64,000 nucleotides of DNA, taken from contig OX393577.1 of assembly GCA_947652605.1 (NCBI GenBank), positions 18,727,466 to 18,791,465 on the forward strand, read 5' to 3'. The first letter of the stretch is position 1. Each line of letters begins with the position of its first letter. The position numbers and the translations under genes are program-made. Origin of the DNA: Elmis aenea. Taxonomy: Eukaryota > Arthropoda > Insecta > Coleoptera > Elmidae. The notes under the pieces were generated by a model. That model was given only the letters and a program-made list of their open reading frames with translations. It was not told where the DNA came from and searched no databases. Below are positions 11,229 through 24,031 of this stretch, piece after piece.

Positions 11229-11381
11229 TAGAATTGACGGGTGTTTTCGTGTTATCATCAAATGATGTGGAATTATACGGTTGGGATATTTTTATTTATA
11301 AAGACACCTGGCTGCTAATGAATTTGTGTAATTCATTTTAAAGAACAAGAGTTTACAACATGAAAATACCCGTCAATTTTA
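11229..11381. repeat. Short inverted repeat, about 150 bp
   Basis: GAATTGACGGGTGTTTTCGTG at the left pairs with AACATGAAAATACCCGTCAA at the right, with about 100 bp between. It adjoins the truncated MITE on its left. Its origin is unknown. Confidence 0.75.
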
Positions 11382-11385
11382 CCCA

Positions 11386-12529
11386 ATTATTTTTTATAAT
11401 AGTTTAAGTCTTTGAGGCAGCCTTTCGATACAAATATATGTTATTGGTCAGAAAATACTCTATTTAAATAATCGCATATATTGCATTCAAAAAATTTTGT
11501 GCACACCTATACGGTTATTAGTTTACTTCAGGCTAACAAACTTATAAACATAAATTTAACGATTGTTGTTGTAGCCATAGCTAAAAAAAAGTTATTTGTT
11601 TACAAACAAAATTTTGCATGGAATTTTATAAAATATTTAGGTACAATTATGCAGAATTTATAGTATGGTAGGTAATAAATATTTAAGGGTGTAATTTTTA
11701 ATTTAAATTAATATAAGTTTAATTAAATTATCACTTATCTTTGTACTTAAAATCTATAAAGTACTAACTTCGAGACTTTCGTCTGTTTGTCAGGTCACTT
11801 ATTTATTTATTTGATATAGGTAAGACTTAAAAAAAAAAAAATCTCAAAACAATTCTCCTGGGATATCTTCACGAATCAGCAATAATATGAGTGAATTTTT
11901 AATTTAACATATATATTTAGATATATTATTAAATATGGTTGTGTAGAATAATTAATAACCTCGCTACACCACTTTGAAAAGTTTTTAATTACAAAGCTAA
12001 AAAAGTTATTTATGAATTAAAGCAAATTCGCTTTGCATATTAAACAATTCTTCTGGGATTTATGCAAAACATAAAAAAATTTAATTTGTCAAGGATAAAT
12101 TGGAGTGAATTTTGTTGCAAAAAAATTATCTAAACCAACAAAATGTCCTTTTTTTTTAGGACAGGTTTTTGTGAATCCAATTTCACAAATGCATTGAGTT
12201 AAAAATTTATGAAACTGGTAGGTTTGTCATAAAAAATAGCATTCATTCTCATTAGATTTAGTTCTTTGTTTGTTTTTTTTTTGCTGATTGTTTTCAACAA
12301 CTTTGTAAGTTATTGAGCTCGTATTTGGTACCATTTGATGTGGTTTTATATTAACACAACATTTAGACGTCGCTTTCAAAGTACCTACATCACTGTAAAA
12401 TGAGGCTGTATGTCAAATGACTCAGACAAGTCTGTTTAAATTGACACATTAGCTTTTAAACAATGTTACTACAACAAATAATAATTGAAAAACATCTTGA
12501 ATTTAACAAAGAAACTCCTCTTTGTAGAT
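11386..12529. other. Unassigned AT-rich spacer
   Basis: Homopolymer A and T runs are frequent. No feature was recognised. Confidence 0.5.
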
Positions 12530-12760
12530 TATGTTGACGGCTTAATATACTGGACAAAGAAGATTTTTCAAAGCACTTAATAAAAGTAATGAAAAATGTG
12601 TGCATATTATAAATGTTGGATTTTAAAACAATAAATCTAAATCAATCAACATGAGTTTGAGACAGAGATGAAGACTGTCACCTGTTTTATTTAAATTATA
12701 TATCAACGAAGTTCTAATTGGATAGATAAATAGGCAATCAATATATAAAATATAAAACGT
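12530..12760 (+). pseudogene. LINE reverse transcriptase fragment
   Basis: Around 12650-12720 the plus strand reads SLRQR.RLSPVLFKLYINEVL. This corresponds to the conserved GLRQGC.LSP.LFN.YI..VL segment of non-LTR reverse transcriptases. A weaker KEDFSKHLIKVM stretch precedes it. Stops and frame changes are present. It is an isolated fragment, not joined to the larger LINE that starts near 13440. Confidence 0.6.
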
Positions 12761-13439
12761 AAAGCATACGTTTGTTTATGAAGTCATTGTAAACAAGATA
12801 GTTTTACTTATTATTAAGCTTTGAAACACAATACAAAGACCATGTTTTTGCAATGAATATTTTATTACATTAACCTTGATAGATTACGTCGAACTAGTTT
12901 TTTTTCCATTACGTGACGGTAAATCGTTAGCGCAGGATTTTTCAATTTATTTGGTAGTGTTTGTTTAATAAATATTTTACCGTGATGAACTGTAATATAA
13001 AACCCAAAAATATGCGCCTATAGCAATCAGCGTAATGTGTACACATTAAACATGCACTAGAAATACTGTGATGATACCTTTTGGCCTCCTTTTAGGTTTA
13101 ATTCTAAAAAACTGGCTGTGTTGCTCATTTCTCTTCGGCAGTCAAGAGAATGGAACTAAAATTAGTTTAGAAATCTCCTTCGAAATGCGGAATATAATGT
13201 AACCATATTATTCCACTGAAACGTGCAAAAGAAAATGAATTTAACTTGAAAGTGGGTTTTGCTCACGGAAACTGGGACGATCTAAATGCGTTTTATTTTA
13301 TATCCTTGGAAAATATAACAGCTTATAAACAAAAATAACGAAAAACTTTACAGCCGATATTGAGAAAAGCAGATAAAGGATTCGGTTATTTGTACTTTTT
13401 ACTTAATTATTAGCATGAATATGCAAGCATAAGAAGATT
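12761..13439. other. Unassigned AT-rich spacer
   Basis: Nothing recognisable was seen between the RT fragment and the larger LINE. Confidence 0.5.
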
Positions 13440-16225
13440 CATAAATATACGAGAGTGGAACATAACAGAAATGAAAAATTAATAATTGACTACTAATAAG
13501 TAAACAAAAATTTGGTTTTATAAAAAATGTAAAAGTAACAAGACAAGCGGAAATCGGTAGTGACCGTCACTTATTAAAAATGAAAATAAAAAACCGAAAA
13601 GAGGAAAAACTAGACAAAAGAAGAACGGTACTGAAGGAGAAAATACGGAGCCATTAACTAAAAGATCTGATAATACCTAAGAAACAAGTACAAAGAAATA
13701 ATAAACAGAAACTTCAAGGAACAAAAAAAGAAGAAAAAGAACCGCAAGATAAATGGAAAAACTTCAAAGAAACATTCTTAAAGGCTGCAATAGAGAGAAC
13801 TGCGTAGGATCATAAATAACGAGCACAACCACAAAAAAAAAATGGTGAACTAGAGAACTACAAAAAAATAGAAAAATGAAAACTATCTCAGTACAAAAAA
13901 AGCAGAGTATTATAACAAATACAAAAAAAAAAAAAAAAACGTCTAGTTGGCAGTAAGGGAAACAAAGGGAAAATCATCGATAAAGTTAGGGCAGAACGTG
14001 AAAGAGAATGTCAATTAAAATCTAAAGTTTTTCTATGGCACCTTCAAGCAGCTAAGAAAGAAAAAAAATGGAACGAAAAACATAAAAGATGAAAATGGGA
14101 ACATAATTACGGATGAGAAATAGAGAAAGGAAAGAAGGAGACAATACTTTGAAGAGTAACAACGAAGTAACAAATGTAAGATGCAACAGAGGATATCAGG
14201 AGATACCGAAGATTACAATGGAAGAATTAGAAAAATCAATAGCAAAAATAGCCGCAGTAAAGATGGTATTACACCGGAAATGATGAAATACATGGAAGAA
14301 TTAGGGAAAAAAGCATTAAGGGCTCTATTGAACTAATAATAAAATCAAGAAAAGTACCAAGGGATTGGAACACTGGAATAATCCTATCACTGTACAAGAA
14401 AGAGGACAAAAGGGATTGATTTCAGAAGAGGAAGAAGTAGACAAGAACCAATATTTGTACTAAGACAAAAATCGAAAAGAGCTTAACAAAAAATGAGGAA
14501 ATACATTTATGTTTTATAGATATACAGGGTGTGTAAAAATTGGCGGAAGCGCTACACGTGGCGATGTTCTTCGTAAAATTCTAAGTCGAAAATCTTAATA
14601 CGAAAATGTTGTACCATGCTTGCTGTGTCTGCAAGAGGTCCTCAAAGTTTTGACATTTAGTCCTTTAATAAGCGTTATTATTTAATACTTGCAAATGAAA
14701 AAGCTGCAATTTGGAATAAAAATAAATTTCGAATAGTATTTTTTCCTAGATATTGTGTTCTTCCTTTCAAAAATTGGTGTTGAAAATATGTAAATTACTG
14801 ATTTGAATGAAAATAATACATATGGCAACATTGTCATTAGCTGTCATCTCTGTTTTTCTCGTAATTATTTCTAGTTTGTGTTTTACGATACCCAAAAGTT
14901 TGCAGCTATGTTTGCGAACTAAAGGCTTTCAGTTCGAACAAAAATTGTAAATACCTAAGTAAAAATTGCTGATAAAAAAATATCCAAACGTAAATCAATG
15001 TATGCAATGTTGCCAATTTTTTTTTTCTTTAAATGGTTCCTGAGGCCATAGGAAGCATGGTACAACATTTTTGTATTAAGATTTTCGACTTGGAATTTTA
15101 CGAAGAACGTCCACGAGTAGCGCTTCCGCCAATTTATACACACCCTGTATAAGCATTCAATAAAATCAAAAGAAGAGACGTATGGACAGGCCAACTAAGG
15201 AAATAGAAATAGAAACAATCGACATAATAAAAGTGATGTACGAAAAAACGGTAAATATTGTAAGAACTCAGAATGACGAATTGGTAGAGTTTGAAACAAG
15301 GGCTTAAAACAAGGATGCGTGCTCAATTCATTATTATTCGCAGTTGTTATAGATGGGGGGTACTTAAAGCAAAACAAAAAATTCGACGGTTTCAACTAGG
15401 CAACTGGAAAATCGAAAAAATAAACATAACTGAGCTAATGTTCGCAGACGACATGGTCCTAGTCGCGGTAACAGAAAAGAATCTGCAAACTCTAAACCAG
15501 GAATTGGAAAAAATCAACATGAAAATGAATACAAAAAAAAAATAAAACTATGATCGTTACAACAGAGAACAAAGGGCCTAGCATCACTTTAAATGGGCTT
15601 AGGTTGGAACAGATAGATTTAAATATTTAGGAGTGATCATAGAGCAAAATGGAGGAATGGACAAGGTAATAAGCGAAAGGATAGGAAATGTGGGAATAGT
15701 ATTTAACAGTTTAGGAACAACATTTTTTGGAAATAGAGTCCCAAGACAAAGAAAAATGGAAGTGGTAAAAAAGGTAGTAACTCCGACACTTTAATACGGA
15801 AATGAAACGTGGACACTCACAAACAAAAATTGTTGCTGTGTGAATGCAGCACAAATGAGGTAACCAAGGAAAAACCATAAAAGATTGAATCAAGAATGAA
15901 ACATATGGAGAACAATTAAAAATAAAATCAGTTGAAACAAAAATACAAGAAGACGGCTGGGATGGTTGGGTCATATTTATAGGAAAAAAGGAAGCTTAAC
16001 CAGAAAAGTCAATGAAGCAAGGTCACAGGAAAAAACAAAAGAGGTAGACAGAGAAAAACCTGGCAAGAGGTCTTTTAAACAGCAGCAGAGAAAAACATCA
16101 AATGGAAAGATATAATAAAGCTAGCACAAGACAGAAAAACGTGAAAAAAAGTCAGCACAACACAGCTCAACAGTCCTACACCTATCTGTAGAAGGACTCA
16201 TTACTAAATAAAAAATAATAATAAG
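13440..16225 (+). pseudogene. Degraded non-LTR retrotransposon (endonuclease end plus RT)
   Basis: Motifs occur in the expected order on the plus strand. AEIGSDRHLLKMKIK near 13550 matches the SDH motif at the end of an AP-type endonuclease. SKDGITPEMMKYM near 14262 and SRKVPRDWNTGIILSLYKKED near 14350 follow. KQGCVLNSLLF lies near 15310 and the catalytic box FADDMVLVA at 15441. FKYLGVIIEQNGG lies near 15620 and a GRDKTW-like and AQDREKW-like tail near 16100. The 3' end is A-rich with AATAATAATAA. Many stops and frame shifts make it nonfunctional. A TA-flanked MITE (14525-15147) interrupts it. The clade is not assignable by eye. Confidence 0.85.
14525..15147. mobile_element. 623-bp TA-flanked foldback MITE, copy 1
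   Basis: Ends are CAGGGTGTGTAAAAATTGGC and GCCAATTTATACACACCCTG, flanked by TA. Arms contain GGAAGCGCTACACGTGG and its counterpart TAGCGCTTCCGCC. It is inserted in the LINE pseudogene and is nearly identical along its length to the copy at 17249-17875. It carries no transposase. Confidence 0.95.
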
Positions 16226-17248
16226 CATTAGTGTCTTTTTATCGGATATTGCACCACACTGTAATAATTGGAATTACTTAGTGTATGTCTTATTTAACGG
16301 TAATTTAAACTCATAAAGATTAAAATACTGTTACGTGTAGATGTGAATGTGTTAATTGCAAATTTTGTTTTACTTTGTGTGAGCGATTTCCACAAATTAC
16401 TACTTAAACCTTAATTACAAGTTAGCACATACTATTTTGTTTTATTTCACCAATGAATAAACATATATTAGTAAGGATTCGGAAGCATTTCGGTTTCCCT
16501 TTATCGACTCCGCAAGTAAATTGATTAAGTCCCCAACAAGTTTCATTACATCAAGACTCAGTTACTGCAGTGAAGCATATGTAAGCCAAACCATTTCGTG
16601 GCAATATCGCTAAGCTACCGATAACTTTTTACTTCGACTAAATTCAATCTCTAGACGAATTTCTATATCAGCTTTTCCGAAGAGCTTATGATATTAAGTT
16701 TTATCAAATATGTTTCTATTAGTATTTCATTTATAAATATCTTGGTGGATTTATGAAACCCTAATAGCTTATTTACGGAATTGAAAATTTATTCGTATTT
16801 ACAGTTCAAAATAATTTAACGCCAAGGTAAACAAAAAATAACCATTTTAAGATATAATTTGATATTAAAAAAATCTTGACATGATACTTATATGTGTCAG
16901 TGTCCTTTTAATCATTCATTCTTCTCTAACCCTGTATATTATATACAGTGGTAAACTTGTTATTTAATCATTTACAAACAAATATATTTATTTACGGTTG
17001 GTTACAATTAATTAATTCAACTCAAAGCTTTGCTATCACGACAAGACTTTTAAATAAAGTTTGTAATGTGCTTTAAGAAAGTTCATTGCTACGCAGAGAA
17101 CACAATGTATTTTCGTTTCTGTTATTTTCCTTTCATTTCCATCATTAAATTTCTTTCAAGTGTTACATAATTAACTCATTATATTATGAAGAACAATGCT
17201 TACGACTTCAACCGAAACAAAGCCATTATATTTTATATTATCAATATA
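16226..17248. other. Unassigned AT-rich spacer
   Basis: No gene or element was recognised between the LINE tail and the second MITE copy. Confidence 0.5.
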
Positions 17249-17875
17249 CAGGGTGTGTAAAAATTGGCGGAAGCGCTACACGTGGCGATGTTCCTCGTAA
17301 AATTCTAAGTCGAAAATCTTAATACGAAAATGTTGTACCATGCTTGCTGTGTCTGCAAGAGGTCCTCAAAGTTTTGACATTTAGTTCTTTAATAAGCGTT
17401 ATTATTTAATACTTGCAAATGAAAAAGCTGCAATTTGGAATAAAAATAAATTTCGAATAGTATTTTTTTCCTAGATATTGTGTTCTTCCTCTTAAAAATT
17501 GGTGTTGAAAATATGTAAATCACTGATTTGAATGAAAATAATACATATGGCAACATTGTCATTAGCTGTCATCTCTGTTTTTCTCGCAATTATTTCTAGT
17601 TTGTGTTTTACGATACCCAAAAGTTTGCAGCTATGTTTACGAACTGAAGGCTTTCAGTTCGAACAAAAATTGTAAATACCTAAGTAAAAATTGCTGATAA
17701 AAAAATGTCCAAACGCAAATCAATGTATGCAATGTTGCCAATTTTTTTTCTTCTTTAAATGGTTCCTGAGGCCATAGGAAGCATGATACAACATTTTTGT
17801 ATCAAGATTTTCGACTTAGCATTTTACGAAGAACATCGTCACGTGTAGCGCTTCCGCCAATTTATACACACCCTG
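17249..17875. mobile_element. 627-bp TA-flanked foldback MITE, copy 2
   Basis: Same family as 14525-15147, in the same orientation and co-linear throughout, with scattered substitutions and small indels. TA flanks both ends. The high similarity suggests that both copies inserted relatively recently. Confidence 0.95.
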
Positions 17876-18437
17876 TATAATAAGTAAAATCTTCCAAATT
17901 TTTCATTAATTTTTCACGCTTGACACAACACTTATACACAAATTAATAAAATACTGCGAGCATTTGCTTTGAACTTATTTTTTGGCTTTTAAAATTAATT
18001 AAGACACAAAGGTAAATTAACACCTAAGCGTTTGTCTGACTTGCACTGGTTTCGAAGGTAATTAATCTCAATTAAAACACCAACAATCAATAAACTGAGG
18101 TATAAAGCCTATCGGTACGTCCACCGCTGTAGATTTATTACGATGGTTTATATAATAACGTTAAAATCAAAATTTAATATACATTATTGGCGCGTGGTGC
18201 TGTTGCTCGTTTACAAATTAGCTGAGACACATTGTCATCTGCATTTAATTGCATTTTACAGCACAAATCACTTGTATTTATTTCATGATTTATAACAATA
18301 TTATCACATAAAAAATATTTTTACAATTAACATTTATAACTACACTAAGCAATGTCAACAAAAAAAAATGACGGCGACTTCCGATAGCGGACTCACTTTT
18401 GCCCCACCATATATCAAAGAAGTTTGATCCTACATTG
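17876..18437. other. Unassigned spacer
   Basis: No recognised feature. Confidence 0.5.
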
Positions 18438-18510
18438 CAGGGCTGCGGAGTCGGTAAAAAAAAAGTCGGCTCCGACTCTGATTCCTGATAATGTTAATAG
18501 TTCGACCCTG
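18438..18510. repeat. hAT-like terminal fragment
   Basis: It begins CAGGGCTGCGGAGTCGG and contains GTCGGCTCCGACTC. CAGGGCTG-GGAGTCGG starts are widespread in animal hAT-type repeats. A TTCGACCCTG at 18501-18510 could be the other end, but no matching 8-bp duplication is visible, so this may be a truncated copy. Confidence 0.4.
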
Positions 18511-18744
18511 ACAAAATTAAATACTAAGACATTTTATGTGTATAATATAAAAAAAAAAATATATAAATAAAAAATTATTTAAAATTTGAGTTTAAATTTT
18601 GCGGCAATTATTTGTTGTACTGGTTCAAATACAAAAGAAATGTTTACTGAATAACGTAAAAACAATATATAATTGAAATAAAATAAATTAATCACAATAA
18701 AATTGGAATTACATAAAATTAAGCAATAATACTAAAAATAGTCG

Positions 18745-18990
18745 TTATACTGACTCTTCGTCAAAAAAGGTCGTTTGCTCTTCTTTTGACGAAGGACATT
18801 GTTGGTGGATCTTTCCATCGAGCTCTTCCCATACATGCACTATAGGATTTAGATTCAGAGATTGTGTTGGCCAAATCATGTTACTCAAGAGACCTACTGC
18901 TTTTTTTGTTTGCTTAAATAGCCTTTGCACAATCTTGATATGCGTTTAAGGTCACAATCCTGTTACCATGCAGGCGAATTCATTACTAAT
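18745..18990 (-). pseudogene. Tc1-like transposase C-terminal remnant, left copy
   Basis: On the minus strand the segment reads KKAVGLLSNMIWPTQSLNLNP followed by IVHVWEELD, matching the W.PQSPDLNPIE..W.ELD block around the third catalytic acidic position of Tc1 transposases. The expected Glu of NPIE is Val here. A 61-codon frame survives; upstream sequence is broken by stops. Confidence 0.8.
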
Positions 18991-19139
18991 TCGCCGCAGC
19001 CCAGATGGTACAGTGTTAATTTCTAAATTTCTTTTATGCAGTTCTTTTATTAGTACTTCTTTAGTCTGCATCAATTTTTCAACTTCATAACCCAAACAAC
19101 AGCCCTAAATTATTAAGAAACCAACCTCGTGCTGCATCG

Positions 19140-19565
19140 TTGACACCACATAGTCAGGTGTGAATATGAATTTGTGGAGTACTAAAAAAAGAACAGTATA
19201 CAAGAATTTTGGAAGTTAACGTTGAACCATCTGGGCTGCAACCAAGTGGTTAAATGTTTACCATACAACAGGATAATGACCTTAAACACATATCAAGATT
19301 GTACAAGGGCTATTTAAAAAAAAAAACGTAGGTCTCTTGAATAACATAATTAAGCCACCACAATCTCTGAATTTAAATCCTATAGAGCTTATATGGGAAG
19401 AACTCAATAAGGTCTTTTGCAAAAAAAGAGTTTTGGATTACGTTGTTAGACGTAGATTCCAATGGAGGAATATTTCACCAGAAACAATAAAAAAAATTTA
19501 AATGCAGGTCTAGATTGGTAAAAATGTCAATAAATGCAGACGACTTTTTTGACGAAGAGTCAGTA
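19140..19565 (+). pseudogene. Tc1-like transposase C-terminal remnant, right copy
   Basis: The plus strand reads QQDNDLKHISRLYKGYLKKK near 19269, corresponding to the second catalytic aspartate region QQDNDPKHTS. It continues with PPQSLNLNPIELIWEEL near 19355 and a C-terminal block with stops. The frame is interrupted on both sides. It is the mirror partner of the copy at 18745-18990. Confidence 0.85.
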
Positions 19566-19767
19566 TAACGACTTTAAATCTTTAGTATTTTTGCTTAATT
19601 TTATGTAATTGCAATTTAAATCTGATTAATTTTTATTATTCCACTCACATATTTTATGATTTAATGTTATTCAGTAAAAATATCATTTATCTTTGAAAAT
19701 TATTTATGGTGTCACTTTTCTAGAAAAAAACTGAGGTGTCTCAAACTTTTGACCGGGAGTGTATATG

Positions 19768-21448
19768 GTCCTAGATATTGTCCCACATAACAGATAATCT
19801 TATGATTTTTTATATTATCTAAACTTTCCGATTTGTTTAAAAATCAGGATTTTTGCATTGCTCTCTTAAAAATACACTCATAGGCCTTTAGTTTAAAATA
19901 CGTTCCTTATCACAAGCTCACGTGTGTTACCCAATGACGCTTTGGTTTTCTCCAAATTCAATTACTTGGATGTATTTTATGGTTCTTTTCTCGATAAATA
20001 TAACGAAAACAAAATCCCAAAAGTCCTAAATTCAAGTAATGCGTTTTCTTTCCAGGACCCCTAATACTCGGAGTAACACAAAGGCTGTGCAATTTGATTT
20101 CGTCTTGAGAGATTCTGTATTTCGAGTGGAGTATACCAAGCCTGGTATCACCTCATTTGAGCGTGATCTTTTTGGAATTTACGACGGGCCTACTAAAAAA
20201 TGACATTTTTGCAACGTTGTTTGGAGATTTTTTGCTTTGAGGAAAACGAAATTGGCTAGTATGATGTAACTGAAAGAACAATATTTTTTATTATAAAGGG
20301 TGTCCCAAATTCTATAAGTTTTTTTTCAAAAAGTTAGATGAATATTGATAATAAACAAAGGCATTTTGTTTCTTGTTCTTATTTATAAACAAAATCGAAC
20401 TAAAACATATGGTTAAACAAAAATTTAAATTGATACAACCATACTTTTAATATTCTTCAATCGAATAATTATAAAAATTGTGTACGTCCATTCATCGCCC
20501 AAAAAATTATATTGGTGAAGTAAATTCTCAAAAATTTAATTGGCTTAATACATTAACATATAAATTTATAGGAACTTGGGCAAACTTATTAGGCTCTATT
20601 AGTACTTTTAAATCTACTGAAATTCAAACCAAATATCTTTCATAATAAACCGTATATGTATCAAAGAAAATGCATAAACTTTTTTTGCTCAGCCCAATAC
20701 CTTTCTAAGAAAGAGGTCTAGCTCAGTAAATATTTAAAATATGACGCCATGTTAACAAACAGCGATTTTAGCTTTCAATAACACACAAAAGCATACTGCA
20801 CATAACAGGGTTTTCTATTGATGTTGTTGAGAATGATTTTCACAACTGTGTCCGTTGATATTACTCACAAAACATCATTCAAAAGTTATTTCACTACAAA
20901 GTCGAACGTTCCATCGAAAATAAGGTAGTTTCCGGCTGTCAGTTATTTCATCGTTCAAACTTTAAAATATATCTAACAAAGAGGGAATTTGTTGAAACCA
21001 TTTAAACGTTTCTAAACGATGAAAATTACGGAAGAATGAAATTCAAATTTCCTTACACATTTCCACATTTCGAGTTCAATTACTACAACAATTTATTAAA
21101 ATTGAAAACGAAATTAAATTAACCTTTTCGAATGGAAACTGTTTTACACTGACATCATGTCTGGTTTTTGTGCACGGTGTTGATTATTTCGTATAATACA
21201 CAGCGTTAAAATAAAAAAATAATTAAAGATACTACAAAATTAAAACAAACAAAAAAATTACCATTGGTGGGAGATTTGTACAACACAAAACATTTAATAG
21301 ACTTTGATGAAGTAGAAATATTAAATCTATTGGGGGGAAAAAAACTATAGGAATTTGTTAGTACAAAAATTCCTACGGCAATATAGAGGGAGAATAAAAA
21401 TTTAAAGACGTTGCTTTAACGATGAAGATTCATTTAACTAAATCAATA
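19768..21448. other. Unassigned spacer
   Basis: A possible MITE end AAAGGGTGTCCCAAATTC lies near 20297, with a weak opposite match near 20570. No gene was recognised. Confidence 0.45.
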
Positions 21449-21738
21449 CCGGGTGATTCAGTTTAATTGTCGCACCCCTATAACTTTTTAATTATTGAAA
21501 ATAACCCCAACAAACCTTATATTTATGGAAACGGCGACAAATTCTCTATTAAATGATGTGCATTTGTTATCTCTACGATGACGTATGTCAAATCCGCGAT
21601 AGGCAACTGTTTTTTTTTTCTTCAAATTAATCATTTAATAGAAAATTGGTCGCCGTTTCCAATAATATAAGGTTTGTTGGGGTTATTTTCAATAATTAAA
21701 AAGTTATAGGGGTGCGACAGTCAAACTGAATCACCCGG
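21449..21738. mobile_element. 290-bp TA-flanked foldback MITE (CCGGGTG ends)
   Basis: Ends are CCGGGTGATTCAGTTTAATT and its near-complement at the right ending CACCCGG, with TA on both sides. Arms of about 110 bp are nearly complementary through the ATAACCCCAACAAACCTTAT region. An old arm of the same family opens the window. Confidence 0.95.
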
Positions 21739-21879
21739 TATAGTTGTTGAAAAACATCGTTGACAAAGATGATTGTTGCTGTATGTCTGTGTAAATAGAT
21801 GTATAAATAAATCCGCAACTGATGAAGACACAATACTCCTAAAACTTAAAACTTGAAAATAAGATAAGTGATTTACTTA

Positions 21880-22440
21880 AAAATTTCAACAGCTTTAACT
21901 CTAGTTTAAAAATATAACGATAAAGTTCGGTGCTAATTAATAATAACAAATAATTTACTATGGTATAATGGTATTAGTCCAAAATTAGCTTAAAAATTGT
22001 AGCAATTTTAAATCTAGTATAAAAATATAATCATGAAGTTGGGGACTAATTAATTTTAATAAATAAACCTAGCATTTACTCTAGTAAAGTGGCAAAAGTC
22101 CGAAATAAGCTTTATTTCCATTATTTATTTAAAAGAAAAAAAAGCTTTAATCTGACCCTCTATTACTGACCAAGTGAACGAGGGTCAGATCCTAGGTTAG
22201 TTTTTTTATATGAAAACAAATATTACAGTCCGAAATAAAAGCGTTTGCAAGTTAAGTTTCATTTAGATTTTTTTTTAAAGCTTTAAAAAACCTTTGTCCT
22301 GACGCTCTTTCACTGACCGAATTGAACGAGGGCCAGCTTAAAGGCGATTTAAAGCTTTTTTTAAAACCCGAAATGAAAGCGTTTACAAAGATTTTTTTGG
22401 ACTTTTACCACCTCACTATGGTAAATGCTAGGATTTACGG
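21880..22440. repeat. Complex block of direct and inverted repeats
   Basis: Two diverged direct copies of about 110 bp (near 21890-21990 and 22000-22115) share TAAAAATATAA and CTAATTAAT. Two more of about 130 bp (22120-22255 and 22260-22390) share ACGAGGG.CAG and GAAA.AAAGCGTTT. CCTAGCATTTACTCTAGTAA near 22066 is inverted near 22435 (GGTAAATGCTAGG). This is probably a decayed foldback element. No coding sequence. Confidence 0.65.
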
Positions 22441-23712
22441 GTAAAATATAAGATTTACCAATTTTCAGGCCTTTACACATATGTGTTTATAAATTAACCA
22501 AATATATATGAAATGCGTTTATTTATAATTACAAGACGCTTTTGGCGACAGTTCGTTTGTTTTAACGAAATTATTGAAATGCATCTGGTGTAGTTGCAGT
22601 AGACGAACCAAAACGCTATACTGCAAGGATACATAAGTTGAAGTTGTAATTAAATTTCAACAACACATTTACCACCAGGATAATTTGGTTTTCTATCATA
22701 TTTGATAAACGTCAGCAAATTCAAGTGCAGATAAATAATGAATCTAGCTGCCTTAGATTCTGTTAAGTGTCTGCCATTATACAATAAGTTTAGATGCACA
22801 CCACAAAGCTTGTATTATCTTTGCACAGGAACCAGCAATCTCTTCTACATTCGACAAACCTATTCACGATTATCGATTTTCCCTTCGAGCCGACGTCTCC
22901 AAGCGATATGACACATGCACTGTCGGACTCAATTCCATATAAATTGATATAAACGTGTACAACAACATTACGTAACTTCCCGTTTTGTAAAATTACTTAA
23001 ACGCTGCGAAAACTTGCTCCAGTTGTTAAATAAAAGCTATACAGACTTTATGGGTGCTTTAGAAAAGTTGTAAACTTTATAATGTTAATTAAAACAGAAG
23101 AGAAGTTATTAGTTTGCTTTGTTAATCACTTTGCAGCTATTTAATTTTAAATTTGACGCGAGAATTTTTTGAATAAAAACGCAATCTCCCGGGAATTCAT
23201 TTAGGCGTAATTTAGTAGCCCCATTTGGTAAAATGGTTTTTAATAACAGTCGTGGTTGTGTTTATAATATAATACGGTTTCGCGAATAATATTCGTCGCT
23301 GGTGCAAAAAAATAATGCACACTTTAATCAAAAAATTTGCATTCTCCAATTTTAATTAAAGTCTATAATTAATAAGAGATTAGGCACAGTGAATTACACA
23401 AATACTAATACCTTTAATGTAAACAGTGGATATTCTGTCAAATTTGTCAAAAACAAAATAATTTTTTAGGTATTTTTCAGTTTTTTATTGTTTCTTTAAG
23501 TTTTGTTTTCAACAAGGGTTATCAAAATAGTTTTTATTATTTTGTATACCGGGTGTCCCAGTTTGGTATACGAAACCATTTAACGGGATGATAAACCTCT
23601 ATTACAAACAATTTAACATTTTCTGGCACCACTGCTGCATATATTTATTCATTTGTTTTTCTGTTGTGCCACCATGTTTAATTTTTTAAATAAAACCATG
23701 GTTCATGCAGGG
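22441..23712. other. Unassigned spacer with one orphan MITE end
   Basis: At 23549 there is TACCGGGTGTCCCAGTTTGG, a typical MITE-like start, but no partner end was found. The rest is unassigned. Confidence 0.45.
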
Positions 23713-24031
23713 CAGTGGCGTACGTAAGGGGGGATTAGGGGGATAAATCTCCCCCCGAAAATTTGAAAAGGACTAAAATTATAATTACTGCACTTTCAAA
23801 CATATAAAAAACATAAAAATACACATAAAATATGATATATGTTTGTATATTTTACTTATAAATGCTATTTTTGGGTGCGTTTGACCTTAAAAATTAGAAA
23901 AATTTCGCCTATGGCGCTGTAATTCGGGGACTACCGCTCCCCTAACCCCCCAACTCTTTCTTGTCTTTCGTGTGTCTAACCCCCTAGGTCATTTTCCAAT
24001 TTTACCATTACCATGCCCCGTTTAAAATTAG

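Larger units (their letters stand above)
18625..19761. mobile_element. Head-to-head duplicated Tc1-like element
   Basis: Two Tc1-type halves lie in inverted orientation around a centre near 19120. ACTGACTCTTCGTCAAAAAA near 18749 recurs in reverse complement near 19550, and GCAGCCCAGATGGTACAGTG near 19010 pairs with GAACCATCTGGGCTGC near 19222. The right end reads TCAAACTTTTGACCGGGAGTG followed by TA, which resembles a Tc1 terminal repeat. The left arm is truncated before that end. Each half carries a transposase C-terminal pseudogene. Confidence 0.75.

Noticed and set aside
20296..20590. Possible MITE with AAAGGGTGTCCC end
   Set aside because: The opposite end near 20570 matches only over a short, gapped stretch and no target duplication is visible.
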